The notes under the pieces were generated by a model. That model saw only the letters and a list, made by a program, of their open reading frames with translations. It was not told the origin of the DNA and did no database searches. From assembly GCA_013397865.1 (NCBI GenBank), contig VZTI01004617.1, positions 428,821-492,820 on the forward strand: a stretch of DNA of 64,000 bases. The letters run 5' to 3'. Positions 1-14,385 of the stretch are shown one piece after another. This stretch comes from Struthidea cinerea. Lineage: Eukaryota > Chordata > Aves > Passeriformes > Corcoracidae. The stretch's first letter is position 1; every line of letters starts with the position of its first letter. Position numbers and translations under genes: made by a program.

Positions 1-3000
1 ACAGGACTTGATCCCACAGCTGTTAATTAACTCATTCCTTCTCTCTCACGACTCCTTTACTAATTTTACTTCCACCAATAGGTGCTCTGGGGGGATTTTC
101 TCATTGTCCAACTGGGACAGTCATGTTGTCATCACACTTGATTTTCAACCTTAGTTGGTTTGAGCCAAACATTAGTGTTGGTGGAATTTGTGGGGATTGT
201 GACAAGTCTCTTACTTTTTAAGAAGTTCTCCTTAAGTTGGCTTTGAGATACAGCTAAAGTTGGTGGCACACACGCCATTGGTGTCTTGTTTCTCTTTGTA
301 AATCAGAAGTGAGCATTCAACAGGAATTAAATTCACTGAGACACAACTAGAATGTTTCCACCAATGTTTTTTCAGTTACTTCAATTCTTACAGTCCTTTA
401 TGGAGCAAAGTTCTTCAGGATTTATTTAGATGCTGAAATGTGTCGATGAACAGGAGATGGACTTAAGAACATACTTAAGTGCATGAGTAAACACTTTCCT
501 GAATAAGCCCAAATCATTGCAAATTGTGATTTCCCTTCTTAAATCCCAATGAATGCTCACAAAGGTATTCTGCATTTATTTCCCATATTGTGTTTGGACA
601 AGCAAGCCAGGAGGCAGCACAATCTACTGCAGCCAGAAATAAATACTGCAAGGAAGGTTTCATGCTCTGGACCCATCTTTCACAGGGGCAGAACATTTGG
701 GGAATGAGGATTCTGGCAGGTTTTGGCATCAGGAAGGGGCAGCGGTCCTATCGGTGCTGCCTGGTTACTAATTACCTGGCAGTAACCAATTAAGGAATAT
801 TAGCTTGATTTAAGATTCATGCAAAGATTTCTATCTATATTAAAGCACAAAAATTTAAGAAGACCCATTTAAAATAATGATCATTTGCATGAGTGAAAAT
901 TTACATTATTTTGATAACTTTCTTCTCTTGGTAGTAATTTTTTAGTTAATTAGGATATTTTTAATGCAGTTATGATGAAGTTTCCTGGACCATTGCACAG
1001 GAGACATTAAACTGTGGCCTTGCTGAAAAAAGGAAATTGTTTTTCAACAAACTTGATGGCAGTGGGCTCACAAATGTCATCCTTCCTCAGGTGAGCTTTC
1101 TGCCGGCTCCAGAGAGCGTTTTGTCTTTGGAAAAGAAGAATTAAGAACTTCAGGATCAGGCCCAGGGTTGGTCCCAAACACCACAAAGTCTTTTTGGATC
1201 ACTATCTACTGTACTTTCTTGACACCATCAGTATTTTGCAGTCCCTCTATGAAAGGGGAGTAGGAGGAAGGATTCCTTTCCAGAAAATTAGGGATTTCTT
1301 TAATTTTTCGGGGTCTGCTATGCCCAAAGCATGGCAGACCAGCAGCTCTTGTGCTCTGTGACTGGGCAATGGGCATTCACTGCTTCCCTTCATTAAACTG
1401 GAGACCTTGGTGGGCTGCTGGAAAAAAAAAAAAAAACAAAAAAATTTAGGAAAGGGGTACTGGAGAGGGGAGGGCGAGCGCGTGAGAGAACCACATGTTC
1501 ACGGTGCCTGTGTATGAACAGCAAGCTTTCTGGCCTGAAATTTATTGAAAAAATAGATCTTACACTGTATCCACCCAACACCTGTTGAGAAACACTGACC
1601 CCATTACAGAGGTTGGATTTACACTGGCTCTGTATAACACCCTATAAAGGAGGCCACTGGTGCAAAAGATTAAAGAATGCTGTTAAGTAAGTTGTTTTAT
1701 TTCTTTTGAGACTGAAAGAAAGCTGCAAAGTGAGAGAAAGCTTTCCTCGGTTATTTACTCTTCATTACCGGGGATCTTGAAGGGCCTTGTATAAACTGCT
1801 CCAGTCGGGTCATGACAACACTTTATAAGGTGCAAATGTTGAGGTGGAGCCAGTGCTGCACTGCCGGGGAAGCGAATGGAAAGGTCCCTCCCGACTCGAT
1901 GGAAAGTTAGTGCTAATAAAAGCTCAGGGCTTTGGCACGGCCTCCCAGGCACCAGGGGCCCATGAACACCAGTTTGCACCAGGGCTGCCGGGCCCCGAGC
2001 AAGTGCCCCGGCCCCGCATGCGGCCGGCAGCGGCACACTCTGCCCTCAGTGGAGTTTCTCCAGGTGAACTTCGTAAAGTCCTGGTTGGAGCTAAAAATCT
2101 TATGTTTAAGGGCTGGGGGGGAAAAAAACCCCTTGTTTTTTACAAGCTGCTGTAAAATGAATAGCCCATTTCAAGGAATGTGTGAGTTCCTATCAGGGCT
2201 CGGTGAATGCTGCGAAATGTTTTCAGTCAACACGCGTCCCAGTTTGCAGACAAATGGCTTTCTGTGTATTTGCTGCCCTCTACTCTCTGCCTTCCCAAAC
2301 CATCTGTGGGATCTGGTTCTGCCTGGCAAAAGGCTGGTGGAGACAGCTCACCTGCCTTCCCCAACAGTGGGATAACACCGTGCCTGCCTCTCACTTCCTT
2401 TTCTGTGAACTTGGTTCAGTGAACTGGGAACTTTCAGTTTTCGGGACCAAACAAGCTGGAAGGTGAAGCAAGGCTTCCAAGGGGTCATGAACATTGAGTA
2501 GTTACATCCAAGCTGGGAGATGGAGGATTGACCAAGTGACGCAGCCATAGACTTTTGGGTTGAAGATATTGCCTCGAGACATCCTCAAATATCTGAAGCA
2601 TCTCCAAGGGGCTGACAGATTCCACACAGGATCTGTGGGAGATCCTTATCCTTGGGGGTAGATGTTGGGGCCAGGGAGACTCCTGAGATCCCAAACAACA
2701 TTAAACATCCACGTGTGGGTTGATAACCTGAGCCCTTTAATCACCCTCTGACCAAAGACTGGCTGCAAATGTGGGGGCTCAGAAAACCCTGGCTGAAGGC
2801 GACAAACAGAAAAGAGATGTGTCCACTGCTCAGAAGAGGAAAATATAAAGCAGGCACAGAGGCAGGAGGTGTTTGCTTTCACCAACAACGATGAAGACTC
2901 CTCAGAGCAGTGAGGACCCCGATAAGAGGCTGTTTTGCTCAGTCCTCATCCAGCAGAAACCTGCAGCTCTTCTGCACTGCCTCAGAACAAGCCCTTTGCT

Positions 3001-6000
3001 TTGGAGCAGATACAACACAACACCTGAATTCCTTCTTGTATTTTCACATCTGTCTGAAAAAAATTGAACCAAATTTTTGCTACAAAAACTCTCTGGAGAA
3101 GTGGGCAAAGCAGCTCAGGAGCCTCTGTAGGCTGTCTGCTGGCTTTGGGATGTCTCATGTCTGAGCTACGACACATTGCATCAGAAGGGTCACTTTAGGC
3201 AATGAGTTCCTGTCCTCCTCCCCCATTGGTCCTGTCCCCAGGCACTCCCTGGCCATGGGCAGGGATGGGTGGACTCTGGGCAGCAGATGTCAGGGTGTGA
3301 GAAAGTCTCCATTTATTCAGCCGGCCTTTGAGGAAGCTTCTTTCTCATCCCACCCTTTCCACAGCTCTGTTTGGACACAAACACAATTTTTGTGTAGGAA
3401 TATTTTCTCCATGGCCAGGAAATAGACTGTGAATGAGACCTTCTTTTGAAAAAAAAAAACAAAATTTTTTTTCATTTTAGATCCTTCAGGCTGGGAATAG
3501 TCCCTTATTTCCCACGCAGGGATGTGAGGCTGGCATGTGCTCTGCATTTGCAACAGGCAGAGCAGCTGCACAGAACTTGAAGAGTTGGGCTTCTTCTGTG
3601 TGAGCAGGACTGAACCCTGCAGGTTCAATTAACAGACTTTGGAAATACACCAAGGCCTGACGATCCCCAGGCTTGTTTTAAGGGAAGGAAGGTGGCTGAT
3701 GGAGAAGAACTGGATCTGCCAGGGTCTGAACACAGCTGGGACACACAGTGAGAGCCTGAAAAGTCTGGAACCTGTGCTCCGATGGCTGCCGAGCCAAGGA
3801 GTCCCATGGCTGGGACAATAAACAAACAGGAACGGTCTGTGCAGATGAATGCCTCGTCTTTGGGTTGTAAAATCCATATGCTTCCCAAGTCACAAGCCCC
3901 AGCATTTAGCTCTGAGGTCTTTAACGAAAGGGATGAACAGAAAGCAGCTTCACAAAATAAGAAAAAATGGGATTTATGTTTAAAAAAAATACATCCAACG
4001 GCACTTTTCAAATTCTTAAGGGCTCATTAAGTTAAAAAATCTTTCCATTACTAATTTCAGCTAATTAACATCTTAAACTAATAAAGACCTTGGCTTCTGG
4101 GATCAAAGGCTGGTGCTTCAAACTAAGGCAAATTGCCTTGAAGTCACAGATTTGGAAAATCTCCCAAACACACAGTGGAGCAGAAGGCCAGGAAAGGTGA
4201 GCACCAGGAGAGCTGATGGGGAAGACAGACCCATCCCCACCCCCTTCACCTTCACCTGGAATGTGGGCATGCTCCCCTCTCGTTTCCACCATCCAGATCC
4301 AGAAGAAATCACAGGCTCTTTGCCGGGTGCTGTCAGCTGGGGGCCACTGTGCCCATCCTCCTCGTTAAGCCTCTGCGTTTTGGCTCCCAAGGTCAGAGTA
4401 AAACATCCTTGGTTGCTGATGATTGATGACTAATTTGAGGTGAAAAGTCCTGAATAAGGAGTTTTCCACCCAAGAACCTAAATTCCTCACTCTGGCACTG
4501 CTTCTTTTAGAAGAAGTCCGTTCAAAAACTGGATTTCGGGATGAATCAACCGCACAAGAGGAAACTGGCCTGCCAGATGAATATTTAATTGTTGTATCTG
4601 TGAAAGCAGCAAAAGACTAGGAGGGGGCAGGCAGTGAGGGAGGAACAGAAATATTCCGGGATGGCTGGGAAATGCACTATTTTTTATTTATCGACTCTGT
4701 TTACTTTAAAACACATCCAACTGGAACGCTAGGTGCAGACATAAAAATTAAAATAGAAAACATCCTGGGCCAGCCTCTTGGAGGATGCAAATTGGCATGG
4801 GAGTTCCCATGGCTTCCAGCACAGCCTGCTGCACTCACACCAGCTGCACTCTCAGTGCAGGCAAATAAAGTCAACTCCACCACTGATTTTGCGAGGAGAG
4901 GGAAGGAGGGAGAGAGAGATGAGGTCTCTAAGTGCTGAATTATGAGGGGCATGGTGGCTCTGAAGGAGACCAGAGAGGAAGGGAAGCCAAGGCAGGTCAA
5001 GGAGCACAGGTGGGCTCCAGATCCGAGTCGTGCCACAGCTCGCTGCTGTTCCTGGGTGGTCCAAAGGTGTAGCCCCACTGAGGGCTCATTGCTGTAAACC
5101 AAGCCCTCACCTCCTGGACGTGCCATGGACTCAGGGGAAGCGAGTTCAAGTGGGGTCAGCAGAAAGAATACGGTCGTTGAGTGGTAACAATGCACACAAA
5201 TTACCAACAGATCGTGAAAGGCGGCTTCAGACGGGGAAAACGCTGGAAATGTGGGGGGAGAAGTACAGCTAAACTTCATCTGCACCAAAGGGATGCTGAG
5301 GACTTGCTTAAAGTCTGTGTGATACTCATTGCGTGTTATTTATATGGCATTGATAGGAATAATCCCATGTTTCCTTGCTGCAGGGATTAATGCCTTGTGG
5401 AAGAGTCAGAACGGCTGGACCAGGCTGTGATGGAGCTCTGAGGGGCACCAAAAACGCCTTCAAATCCATGGCAGATGGGAGTGACTGCAAATGGTCAGAT
5501 CTGCAACTGAAATTATGTTTTCCCTCTTCTCAACAGGCAGGAATCTCCGGGGAGACTGGAGGTGCAGAAAGACTTTTTTTTCTGCAGGAGCCTGGACTGT
5601 AAATCATGGTTTAGTCCCATCTGGGCATTTCCCTCTATTCATAAATAATTTCCTTTCTCCTAGCAAGTACTTCATGCTTGCTGTGGGGTGCTGGAGATCT
5701 TTTTCCCAGTGAATATGTGGACTTTTCTGGGTTATACACAATTCCATAGGTGCAAGTCTGTGAAGAACAGACACCCAAATTTTCCTTTCCCAACTGGAGC
5801 CCCTCTAGTTTTGAGGTAGGAAAAGCAGCGCGTAACCATTTAAAACTGAACAAAAGATGTGAGAAACAGGATATTTACTTTAAAAAATCTCAAATGAAAT
5901 TAGGGTCAGCTCACATTTGACCAATTTTTCCTTTCTAACACACCTTTATTAGCTGAAGATAAGAGCCAGGCAACTGCCCTTGCAATAATACTGTCACAGA

Positions 6001-6169
6001 AACACGGCCCGGTGAACTCTCTCTGAGATAACATCTTCAATAATCTTTCCACTGTTAAACAAACAGCCAGAAAGGAAAACAAGAGTGGATCCAAATATTC
6101 ATTTCTCCCCAGCAGTTGTGTTTTTGGGAGTGGAATGGTTCTGGAAGGAGGATCCTACATATGGCTTAG
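1..6169. other. Intergenic, no gene seen
   Basis: Only short unsupported frames on both strands. An A-run lies near 1421-1445 and a TAAT-rich patch near 4020-4085. No CR1 or LTR was recognised. Confidence 0.6.
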
Positions 6170-6330
6170 TTAATGGGTCGTGATAGCAGTGAAAACCTTC
6201 CTAAAGAGGAATTTAAAGATGAGGGCTCAAAGGAGAGCCTTTCTTGTCGTAATTAATGGGCTGAGTGCTTGCTTAAGGAATGCAAATAATCCCTAACAGA
6301 CATGGCCGCCACTGACATCCATGGGAGCTG
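6170..6330. promoter_or_regulatory. Candidate conserved non-coding element
   Basis: Carries GTCGTAATTAATGGGC (homeodomain core) and AGGAATGCAAATAATCC (octamer ATGCAAAT) within 50 bp, in unique-looking sequence. Confidence 0.2.
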
Positions 6331-6830
6331 TCTTTGGGCTGCCCAGAGAGATGAGAGAAACGTGGCAGCATCTGGTAGTGCCTTTAAGGAAACCATTAGC
6401 TGAGGAAGCGACTCACGTTTCTCTGGTTTTATTAGTATTGGCCAAATCTGGGAGTTCTCACCTAGACTTTAATTGGCCAAAAAGTCTCTTGAAGGCAGTT
6501 GGAATTTGCCTGGGTTAGGGGTTCCATACCAGCTGAAAAAGGTCCTCAGGACTAAGCCCCACTGCCCTTTCTTGTACCAGATGCTCTGATTAAGTGTCAA
6601 GAAGCCCCCATAAGGCCAAATTCAAGGGCTCAAAGCTGAACAAGCACTGCGGCTGACAGGGAACAATATTTTCCCTCACATCTGACCATGATCAGACAGA
6701 GAAAAGAAGAGAGAACCATACCTAAAAATGTGAACCACAAGCAAAAATTTAGGAGACATTGCTGGGCCTGCCAACACCATTAAGAGCCCATATTTTGCTG
6801 TTTCATCTCCATTTCTACCATTTTATAGGT

Positions 6831-7035
6831 TCATGGGATGGTTTGGGTTGGAAGAGACTTAAAGATCGTCTCATTCCAACCCCCTGCAATGGGCAGGGAC
6901 ACCTTCCACTATCCCAGGTTGCTCCAAGCCCCGTCCAACCTTGGACACTTGCAGGGATGGGGCAGCCACAGCTTCTCTGGGCACCCTGTGCCAGGGCCCC
7001 CCCACCCTCACAGGGAAGAATTCCTTCCTAATTTT
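6831..7035 (-). mobile_element. CR1 LINE 3' end
   Basis: Starts GGGATGGTTTGGGTTGGAAG and runs through GGGCAGGGACACCTTCCACT to CACAGGGAAGAATTCC, the reverse complement of the CR1 3' end. Confidence 0.93.
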
Positions 7036-8763
7036 CCATAAAACAACATTTTGACTTATTCTGGTCCTGGAAGCGGCTGTAGTTTGGTGCCCTCCTGGAA
7101 GCCACTCTCATCCGAGATTTGGGGGCTATGGAAAATGGTCAATAATGAATCCAAATTGGTAAAATTTGGAAAGAAAAGACTTTGGAAGATGTTTAATATA
7201 ACAATGGGTGCAGTCTCAGCTCAGAGCTTATTCCACTTCTAAGCTTGACCTAATCAGCTCTTTCCTGGCTTAGACTTCAGAATCGTTTATCCACCCTCTA
7301 CTTTTTTCATTTCCCTATAGATTTTTGTCACAAAAACATCAATGCATGTGTTTTGATTTAAACAGCTAAAATGCTGGTTAACGTTGGTTGTTTTAAATGG
7401 TTGAGGCTTTTTTAACTACACGGAACTTTCCCTTTGTATGGAGAACTGTAGGAAATTAATAAAATGTTCTTAGTTTGGGGTCCCTAAGACTATACATATT
7501 GAGATTTGGGTGGTGGTCATGTCCAAGTGTGTAGGCACATACAAATATATGCACGGATGCATGGATGCGTGTGTGTGGGTGTGGGAACGGAGAAGAACCT
7601 TGGACACACTAGGAATTTCCTAGCAGCACAACTGATAGGCCATTTTTCTTAAGAGTTTTATTGGGTTGGTTTTTTGGGTTTTTTTTTGGCTAAGGTGTGA
7701 AAATTGGCAGCTCGCTGCATTTTCTGACAGACTGCTGAAGATTGGCTAATTAAAAATCATGTCTAATTCCAAGTCAAACAAGCTGAGGCCACTAAATCTT
7801 CATGGGATGTTTGTCTGAAACGTTTCAGTGGGCGTTAAAGTTTGCAGAAAGAACAATATTGTCGATCCATGTTCACAAGTCCAATCCACCACTTGCTATA
7901 AAGCAAAAATAGTATAAAATTTGCTTTCTGTGAGTGATCAGTCTTCACACTCCTTCCAGGCAGGAAACAGAGCCCAAACCATAAGATTTGTTTGTTATTT
8001 ATGTAAGTGATAACACCGATTTAAGTGCAGAGCTGGCTTTTTAGTGAGGGTTTGATGGTTTATTCAGTTTCCCAGCTGGGGTGATTAACGTTAAAGGATT
8101 TCCCAAAGGCCCCAAAATTCAGTGATGCACCAGCCCCTGTAGAAGCCCCCATCCTCCTCCCCTTGTCATTCAACGGGCTCCTCTGTGTTCTAACAAGCAC
8201 CACACCGGTGAGGCTGAGGACAGAATTTTGGCCTCGTTTCCTCAAGCTTATTAATTTCAAAGTGCTCTTTTACTAAATACACACCGCGGGCTTCATGAAT
8301 CCTCATTCCGGCCCCAGAGACCTGCTAGACAGTGAAATAATTTTCCCCAAAGATATGATGGAAGCTCCATAACTCAAATCAGGCAGAATTGGGTCTGACA
8401 AAGCCTGGGCGAGCACGTTGGTGTGAACAGAGTTCCTTTGGCAGAGGCAGTCAGAGCAGAGGACTCAATATGCTTTCGTGCACCATTACTCACCCTGTGG
8501 TCTGTGAACCACTGGTGGTCCATGAGGCATCAGAACATGGCCCCAGAGATGATAGAAATGTCTTTGTTGTGTTTTTGTTTTTAATAAAAAGGCACATTCT
8601 GAAACAAAAATAAATGAAAGGGGAGAAAATGTAAGCCCAGAGCACTTAAAACTTACCCTCGTTTTTATTTGGTTATAAAGGAAAGGCCTCACAGCAGCAC
8701 CATGCAGGAGGGCCCTTGGATTTTACATCTTGCAGTGGTGAGGTTGTCTGTGGATTTAAGGAC

Positions 8764-8866
8764 CACAGAAACATGGAATGGTTTGGGTTGGAAGGGACCT
8801 TAAAGATCATCTCATTTCAACTCCCTGCAGGGACACCTTCCACGGCACCAGGCTGCCGAAAAACAC
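8764..8866 (-). mobile_element. CR1 LINE 3'-end fragment
   Basis: ACATGGAATGGTTTGGGTTG followed by GGGACCTTAAAGATCATCTC, then divergent sequence. Short, 5'-truncated. Confidence 0.88.
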
Positions 8867-10623
8867 TGAGGCAGCAGGTGAAGATGAACACTGGAATGAG
8901 AGAGGCCTTCTCCTTCTGGGAGTGATGTCAAGTTTTCCAAACGAATGGGACATATCATTCCTGATTTCTGGGTCATATCAAATGTTGATTATAACCCCAT
9001 CTCCACTTTGGGAGTCAAGAACTCTGCTTTCTTCCCACCACAGCTGCTCTTCCTTGGTTTGCCATGCTACATGACTTCTTTTGCCTCTGCTTGCAGGACT
9101 GTTTTATTGAAAGTCACATCCTTTTACTGTTTTGGGGACTGACTAAACCATCCAAGCCATCTGTAAGTGCCTGAGATGCTGCTGGGAAGTCTCTTCCAAT
9201 CCTGCTGCCTGAATCTCCCATCCAACACAGCCCTCAACATAATGAATGCTGCTGATTGAAAGGTTTATGGTGAAGTTCTGGATTCGGTGCCCTAGGGATG
9301 GGGACTGTGAAAGGTGAGATTATGGTGAAAACCAGCTTTGACAGTTTGCATTTTCCTACCAGGAGAAAAACCAATAATTTCATTGATTGTGACACTACCT
9401 GGATTCACAATGGCATCACAGAGGGGGTTATCCTAAACTGTTTTAAGGATGAAAGAAGGCTTTGGGTGAAAGCAAAGAGGGCAATTCTTTGTCTCTGAAA
9501 TCAGCTATTTTTATTCCACGTGGAGACTGAACCCACAGAGAAAGAAACAGCCTTATTTTTCCCCTGTGAACAGCTTGCCAGAATATTGGGAATATCACCC
9601 ATTGTCTCACATCAGAACTGTTGGATTCCTTAGGCTTTGAACATCAGCATGATTTGAAAATGAGAGTAAAACGTCTGGGATTTCATGGCCACCACGGGGC
9701 CATGCTGAGGTGGCCTCGGAGGTGATCCACATTCCCAAGTTGTGTGGTCTGTACCGTGCAGGCTTGGGAATGCTCCTCGTGGTCCAAAATTTACCCTTGA
9801 GCCTGTTTTATTTATCCTGACCATTTAAACCACTATCTCTTTTGAGCATGGCCATTTTTTCATAGATTGTGGAGATCATTATTTGCACAGTTAACTGCTC
9901 TCCCTTTCGTCTTTCGCTGTTTTTCTTATATACATATGAAGTGCTTTGGATCCAGCAGAGTTCATAGAGTACAAAGACTTGTGCTGGAAAAAAATATTTG
10001 CATTTCGCTCGTATTCAAGAGAAAGGTCAATAAAATAAAGCAAGATGAGAAATCATGGGGAGAAATGTTGGCCCCACCATAGTCGATGGGAGTCTTGCCA
10101 TTGCGTTTAGTGGTGGCCAGGATTTCACCCGCGTTGCCTCAGACATGGTGAATGACTCCTTTTTGTCCACATTTTTCAAGCCTTAGGAGGCAAATGGAAC
10201 AGAAATAAATCAATATCCCACCAGAAATGCAGATTTCACCTTGTCCTCTCTGTTTCTGAATCCATAAAACATAAATTCTGGGCAAACTTTGATGTGTGTG
10301 TTTGACTTCGATTTCTGTTATTCCTTCGTTTTTCAGGAAGACTGACTTTGCAGAGGTTGCCCGGATGGGCTCTATAGGTGGAACAACCTGAAATGCACAG
10401 CATTCTTAGAAGATGAAATTATCCCTCATATAGATCCAGGACTGGACAGGCTGTCTGCTCCACACAGTAACAAAGCCTGAAACCAGATTGGCCTGGTGCC
10501 TGATACAACACTCAGAGCTTCCCTGTGGCTTTTTACTCCCAGGGAGAGAGAGCAAAGGAATCAGCAGGGAGACCAGTGGAAGTCATGGTTTGACAACATC
10601 AAAGAGCAGCTTGGACCTTACCC

Positions 10624-10991
10624 TTATAGAGAGAAAAAGGTTGCCAGGATCCCATGAGTTGGCTGACGAATAAGTGAAGTGCTGCCAACGCTCCGATTCA
10701 GGATGACTTGGGGTGACCCACTGAGTGATGGCCATTGCCAGTGGAAGAAGTTAACAGAGAAAAAGCAGGGAGATAAAGAAAAATAGCCAAGCAAATACAG
10801 GGATTGGGAATGCATAGGAGCACAGGGGGAGTCGTCTCTTGAATCGGAGCTGTCTGTGTAAGTAGTGAGGTCAACAGCGACTCCCTGAAAAGGCATTCGC
10901 AGCCTTCGCTCCGGCTTCCGTCCCCTGACAGAGACGCACTGCGGTGTGGTGCCATTTGTCTTGTCCACACTGGTCAGGGTAATGGACAGCA
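10624..10991 (-). other. Open minus-strand stretch after a good splice acceptor (candidate terminal exon)
   Basis: On the minus strand, TGTTTTCCTGCTTCCCCCAG precedes 10991. The frame then stays open for about 122 codons to a TAA. The first part (for example SVRGRKPERRLRMPFQGVAV) is charged and protein-like; the later part looks like random intergenic translation. No strong donor and no poly(A) signal define an end. The plus strand carries a consensus donor (GTAAGT) at about 10860 inside it. I do not recognise the peptide. Confidence 0.15.
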
Positions 10992-11462
10992 CTGGGGGAA
11001 GCAGGAAAACACATCATTTATAAACCAGGATGGCCAGAGGTACATTTGCACTGGGGGCTCACTTGGGGTCAGCCCCTGCTTGTTATTGTAAATGACCTGG
11101 GGTTCCTTTATGGAGACCAAGTTGCCAGTGAGGGCTGAGTGACTTGACTTGCAGGGCTGTGAGGGAGAGCAATGACAGCGTGGGGCAGCCCAGGGCACCC
11201 TGCTATGGACAAGGAGAAGGGACAGGCAGTTGTTTCTGGGAAAAAAGGGATTTGGTGACTGCTTTTTGGGTGAAGAATTGCTCACAATGGATAGAAAATG
11301 TTATCTAGTTCTCCAAAGTTTAAATAATCCATAAAATGGTTGAAAAGTGTTGTAATCTTGAAGTTCATTTTCCAAAATGGGATATTCAGAGGGATGTGAT
11401 GAGCAGGGTGGCTCCTGGTCTGCTGTAAATCATTTTTCCTTCTGCTAGAGGTCAAAGCAGAA

Positions 11463-11665
11463 CCATGGAATCATTAAGGATGGGAAAGACCCCCAAGATC
11501 CAGTCTTAGAGCAAACATCACCCTGCCAACTCAGCCACAACATTCTGTGCTGTTTCTACGCATTTTTTGAACACTCCCAGGGATGGAGACTCCACCACTT
11601 CCCTGGGGACCCTTTTCCATATGCTCTGTGGCTCCTGAATTTCAGGTCTCTCGGAACAACATTGC
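11463..11665 (-). mobile_element. Diverged CR1 fragment
   Basis: CATGGAATCATTAAGGATGG with AAGACCCCCAAGATCCAG, then GGGATGGAGACTCCACCAC. This is an older CR1 subfamily than the copies with GGTTTGGGTTGG. Confidence 0.75.
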
Positions 11666-12584
11666 CAGACCTTGTTTTCTCCAAGCACAGCATTAAAGTC
11701 AACACCTAAAAAAGAGGAATTATTTTGGCCACAGCCACACCTGTGGCAGCTGGGTCTTGTCTTTAGCTGCACCACTGGGTGACCAAAGCAATGGGGAAGG
11801 GGAGCTGCTTTCAGCTTCCCTGGATTTTTGGCAAATCACCTCCCTGTATTTCCATACCTCAAATTTTTGCCCTGGCTGTTTACATTGTCAGCTCTTCAGA
11901 GGGTTTTGTACGGCACCTTCTGCAACAGGACCCCGATCTCTGCTAAAGCCTCTGAACACCACAGGAACACAAATAGTACGAGAGCATTTATCAAAACTTA
12001 CAAAGGCAACTCTCTGTGCTTTGATTTAAAGCGTGTAAAATGAGTCTTGGAAAGCATGCCTCCAAAGGAGCCGAGGATTCATTAACACTCTCCCGGCCCA
12101 CTGTGACCATGGGTGGCGCTGGGAGCCCTCAGCGCCCACTGCCTTTCCAGCAGGATTGGCTTTCACCAAGCGGGGTGCAGACAGGCACTGGATCTCAAGG
12201 GACATCACAGACAAAATGAGATCTCCTTGCTTTCACTGGGTTTGCTTTTATGCACAAAAAAACCCCAAAAACAAAGGGGCACAAAATGATGACATATTTA
12301 AAGAGATGAGGATGGAATAGTTTAGCATCCTTGAGACTTGAAGTGCTTATGGCTAAACTTAGATCCTCTGCTGCATATTTGATTAAAAACCGCCTTCAAA
12401 ACTGAAATCGATGCATCTCCTCCTGGATTGAGAGGCTGCCCACAGGGGTTCAGCTCTGTCCCACGATTTATCCACCACAGGTCCACAGAAAGGCACACTT
12501 ATCCGTGGGGAGATCAGGTGTCCTACCAGCTGCTGAGAGCCGAGTTCCCAAACCCCATTTGGCCTGAGTTCCTCTGTCAAAATT

Positions 12585-12825
12585 ACAGAATCATGGAATC
12601 ACAGAATGGTTTGAGTTAAAAGGGACCTTAAAGCTCATCTGCCATGGGCAGGGACACCTTCCGCTATCTCAGGTTGCTCCAAGCCCTGTCCAACGCGGTC
12701 TTGGACACTTCCAGGGAAGGGATATCACAGCCTCACCCGTGCCAGGGCCTCACCACCTTCACAGGGAAGAATTTCTCCCCAGTATCCCATCAAAATCTGC
12801 CCTCTTTCATCTTAAAGCCAAGCTG
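12585..12825 (-). mobile_element. CR1 LINE 3' end
   Basis: Begins with two copies of the tail octamer (AATCATGGAATCACAGAATG), then the standard CR1 3' sequence in reverse to CCCATCAAAATCTGCCC. Confidence 0.92.
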
Positions 12826-14336
12826 GAGTTCACTGTCTCAGCTGGTTCAAATTGCAGAGCACAAGAAGGCAGAATGGTTTTCCAGCTTTTAAGCCAGGAT
12901 AATTTGCTTGCTTTATTTTTATTTTATTTTACTGTAAAAATGGTTTAAATCAATCAAGTCACTCTTCGGAGTTATAGAGCTGCAATAAATCCTGCTCTGT
13001 TTGGACTCCATTTCCGATTAATTTTTTTGCCAAGGACCCTAATAAAAATGGATTAATTTAAAGCTATGTGGAGAAAATATATATAGAATTTTACAGCAGC
13101 TATTTCTTTAGCTGGACTGTGCTTTTCTTGTAAGCATGTTTGAATCATTAGAATGGCAGTGAAAAGAACTGGTAATTGCACTGCCTGTAAAAAGTCATTA
13201 GACAGGAATGGAAATTCACAAAACCCCACAATTAACGGTAGATGAGTCCATACACACACACAGACACAGATGTGCTTGAAAAAGTATTAATATAGAGGAT
13301 AATGTGGGATATGGGCAAGGAAGGAGACTGCTCTGGGGTTTAGGTGAGTTATCTTCTAGCAGTCCTGGGTCACCTCACAGAGTCCTTAAAAATTAAATTC
13401 TCACTGTGCCATCACCAGACACATCCAGGCGATTCCCGGGCAAGAAGGAATGTGGGGTGCTTTGGGATGGATGAAGGGTGCCCCACTCGTGTGAGGAACA
13501 TCCCACCCCATAAAACTTGCCGGATGGGAACGCCCACATCCACAGCAGATCCTGAAAGTTAGATAGAGGAGTCACAATCAGGAGGGGCTGTGCCATTTCT
13601 GTAGCCAGACATAAAAACAACCTGCCCTAATTTCTCAAATGAACTTTGTAATAATGATGAATGCTAGGGCTTGACATTTATTGTCCACAGTCCTGACCAC
13701 TGGCTCAAAGCAGGGACAGCAAATAAACACTCCTGGCTTGGGACAATCCATTGTCTGCAGAGACCTGGGAGTATTTATGAACCTCAGTGTGACAGCCGCT
13801 GTACAGACAGGCAAAAATCATCCTCTGGATAATCTGGGAGCAAACACCCCCTGATCCAGGCTTTTGTAGCCTCAGGGAAATGATTTTTGTGCAGTGATGC
13901 TGCAGCAGGATCTTGCTGAGCCTCTGTCCCTGCCCTGCCATGGGGAGTTGCTGGAATCCTGCACGTGCAGGTGATGGGAAACCTGGAGCAGCCACCCCTG
14001 GCCTGGGACAGGAAGGTGGGAGTTGAGCTTTGGGTCTTGGGAAGGGAGAATCAGTGTCATCCCTGTTTAAACACTCAGCTTCCACCTCTCCAGAGAAACA
14101 CGCTCAGGAAAGATAGGGATATGTATTTCAGGGAAGTAGAGATGGGATCCTGTCACCTCCGGGTTACACCACACAGAGGTGGTCTGGGCTGGGCTTAATG
14201 AATATGTGGGAAACGAAAAGAAAACACCAGGGGAGAAAATCATCCCTCTTTCACGGAACCATCACAGCACAAAAGGATTATTCTTAAACTTAGGCTTCAA
14301 AAGCATTGTCAATCCTTGAGGTCAGTTATTAAATTT

Positions 14337-14385
14337 TAAAAGGAGCAGCAGCAGATGCAGCAGCAGCAAAAGCTGAGCAGGGGGA
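14337..14385. repeat. CAG-rich low-complexity stretch
   Basis: GAGCAGCAGCAGATGCAGCA and a second CAGCAGCAA run. No coding frame supports a polyglutamine gene. Confidence 0.6.

Larger units (their letters stand above)
7036..12584. other. Intergenic, two CR1 fragments, no defended gene
   Basis: Apart from the CR1 pieces and the weak candidate exon at 10624-10991, I see only unstructured sequence and a small GT/GGATGC-rich patch near 7545-7590. Confidence 0.6.

Noticed and set aside
4701..5288. 195-codon open frame, minus strand
   Set aside because: No protein-like pattern or neighbours; overlapping frames on the other strand are equally open.
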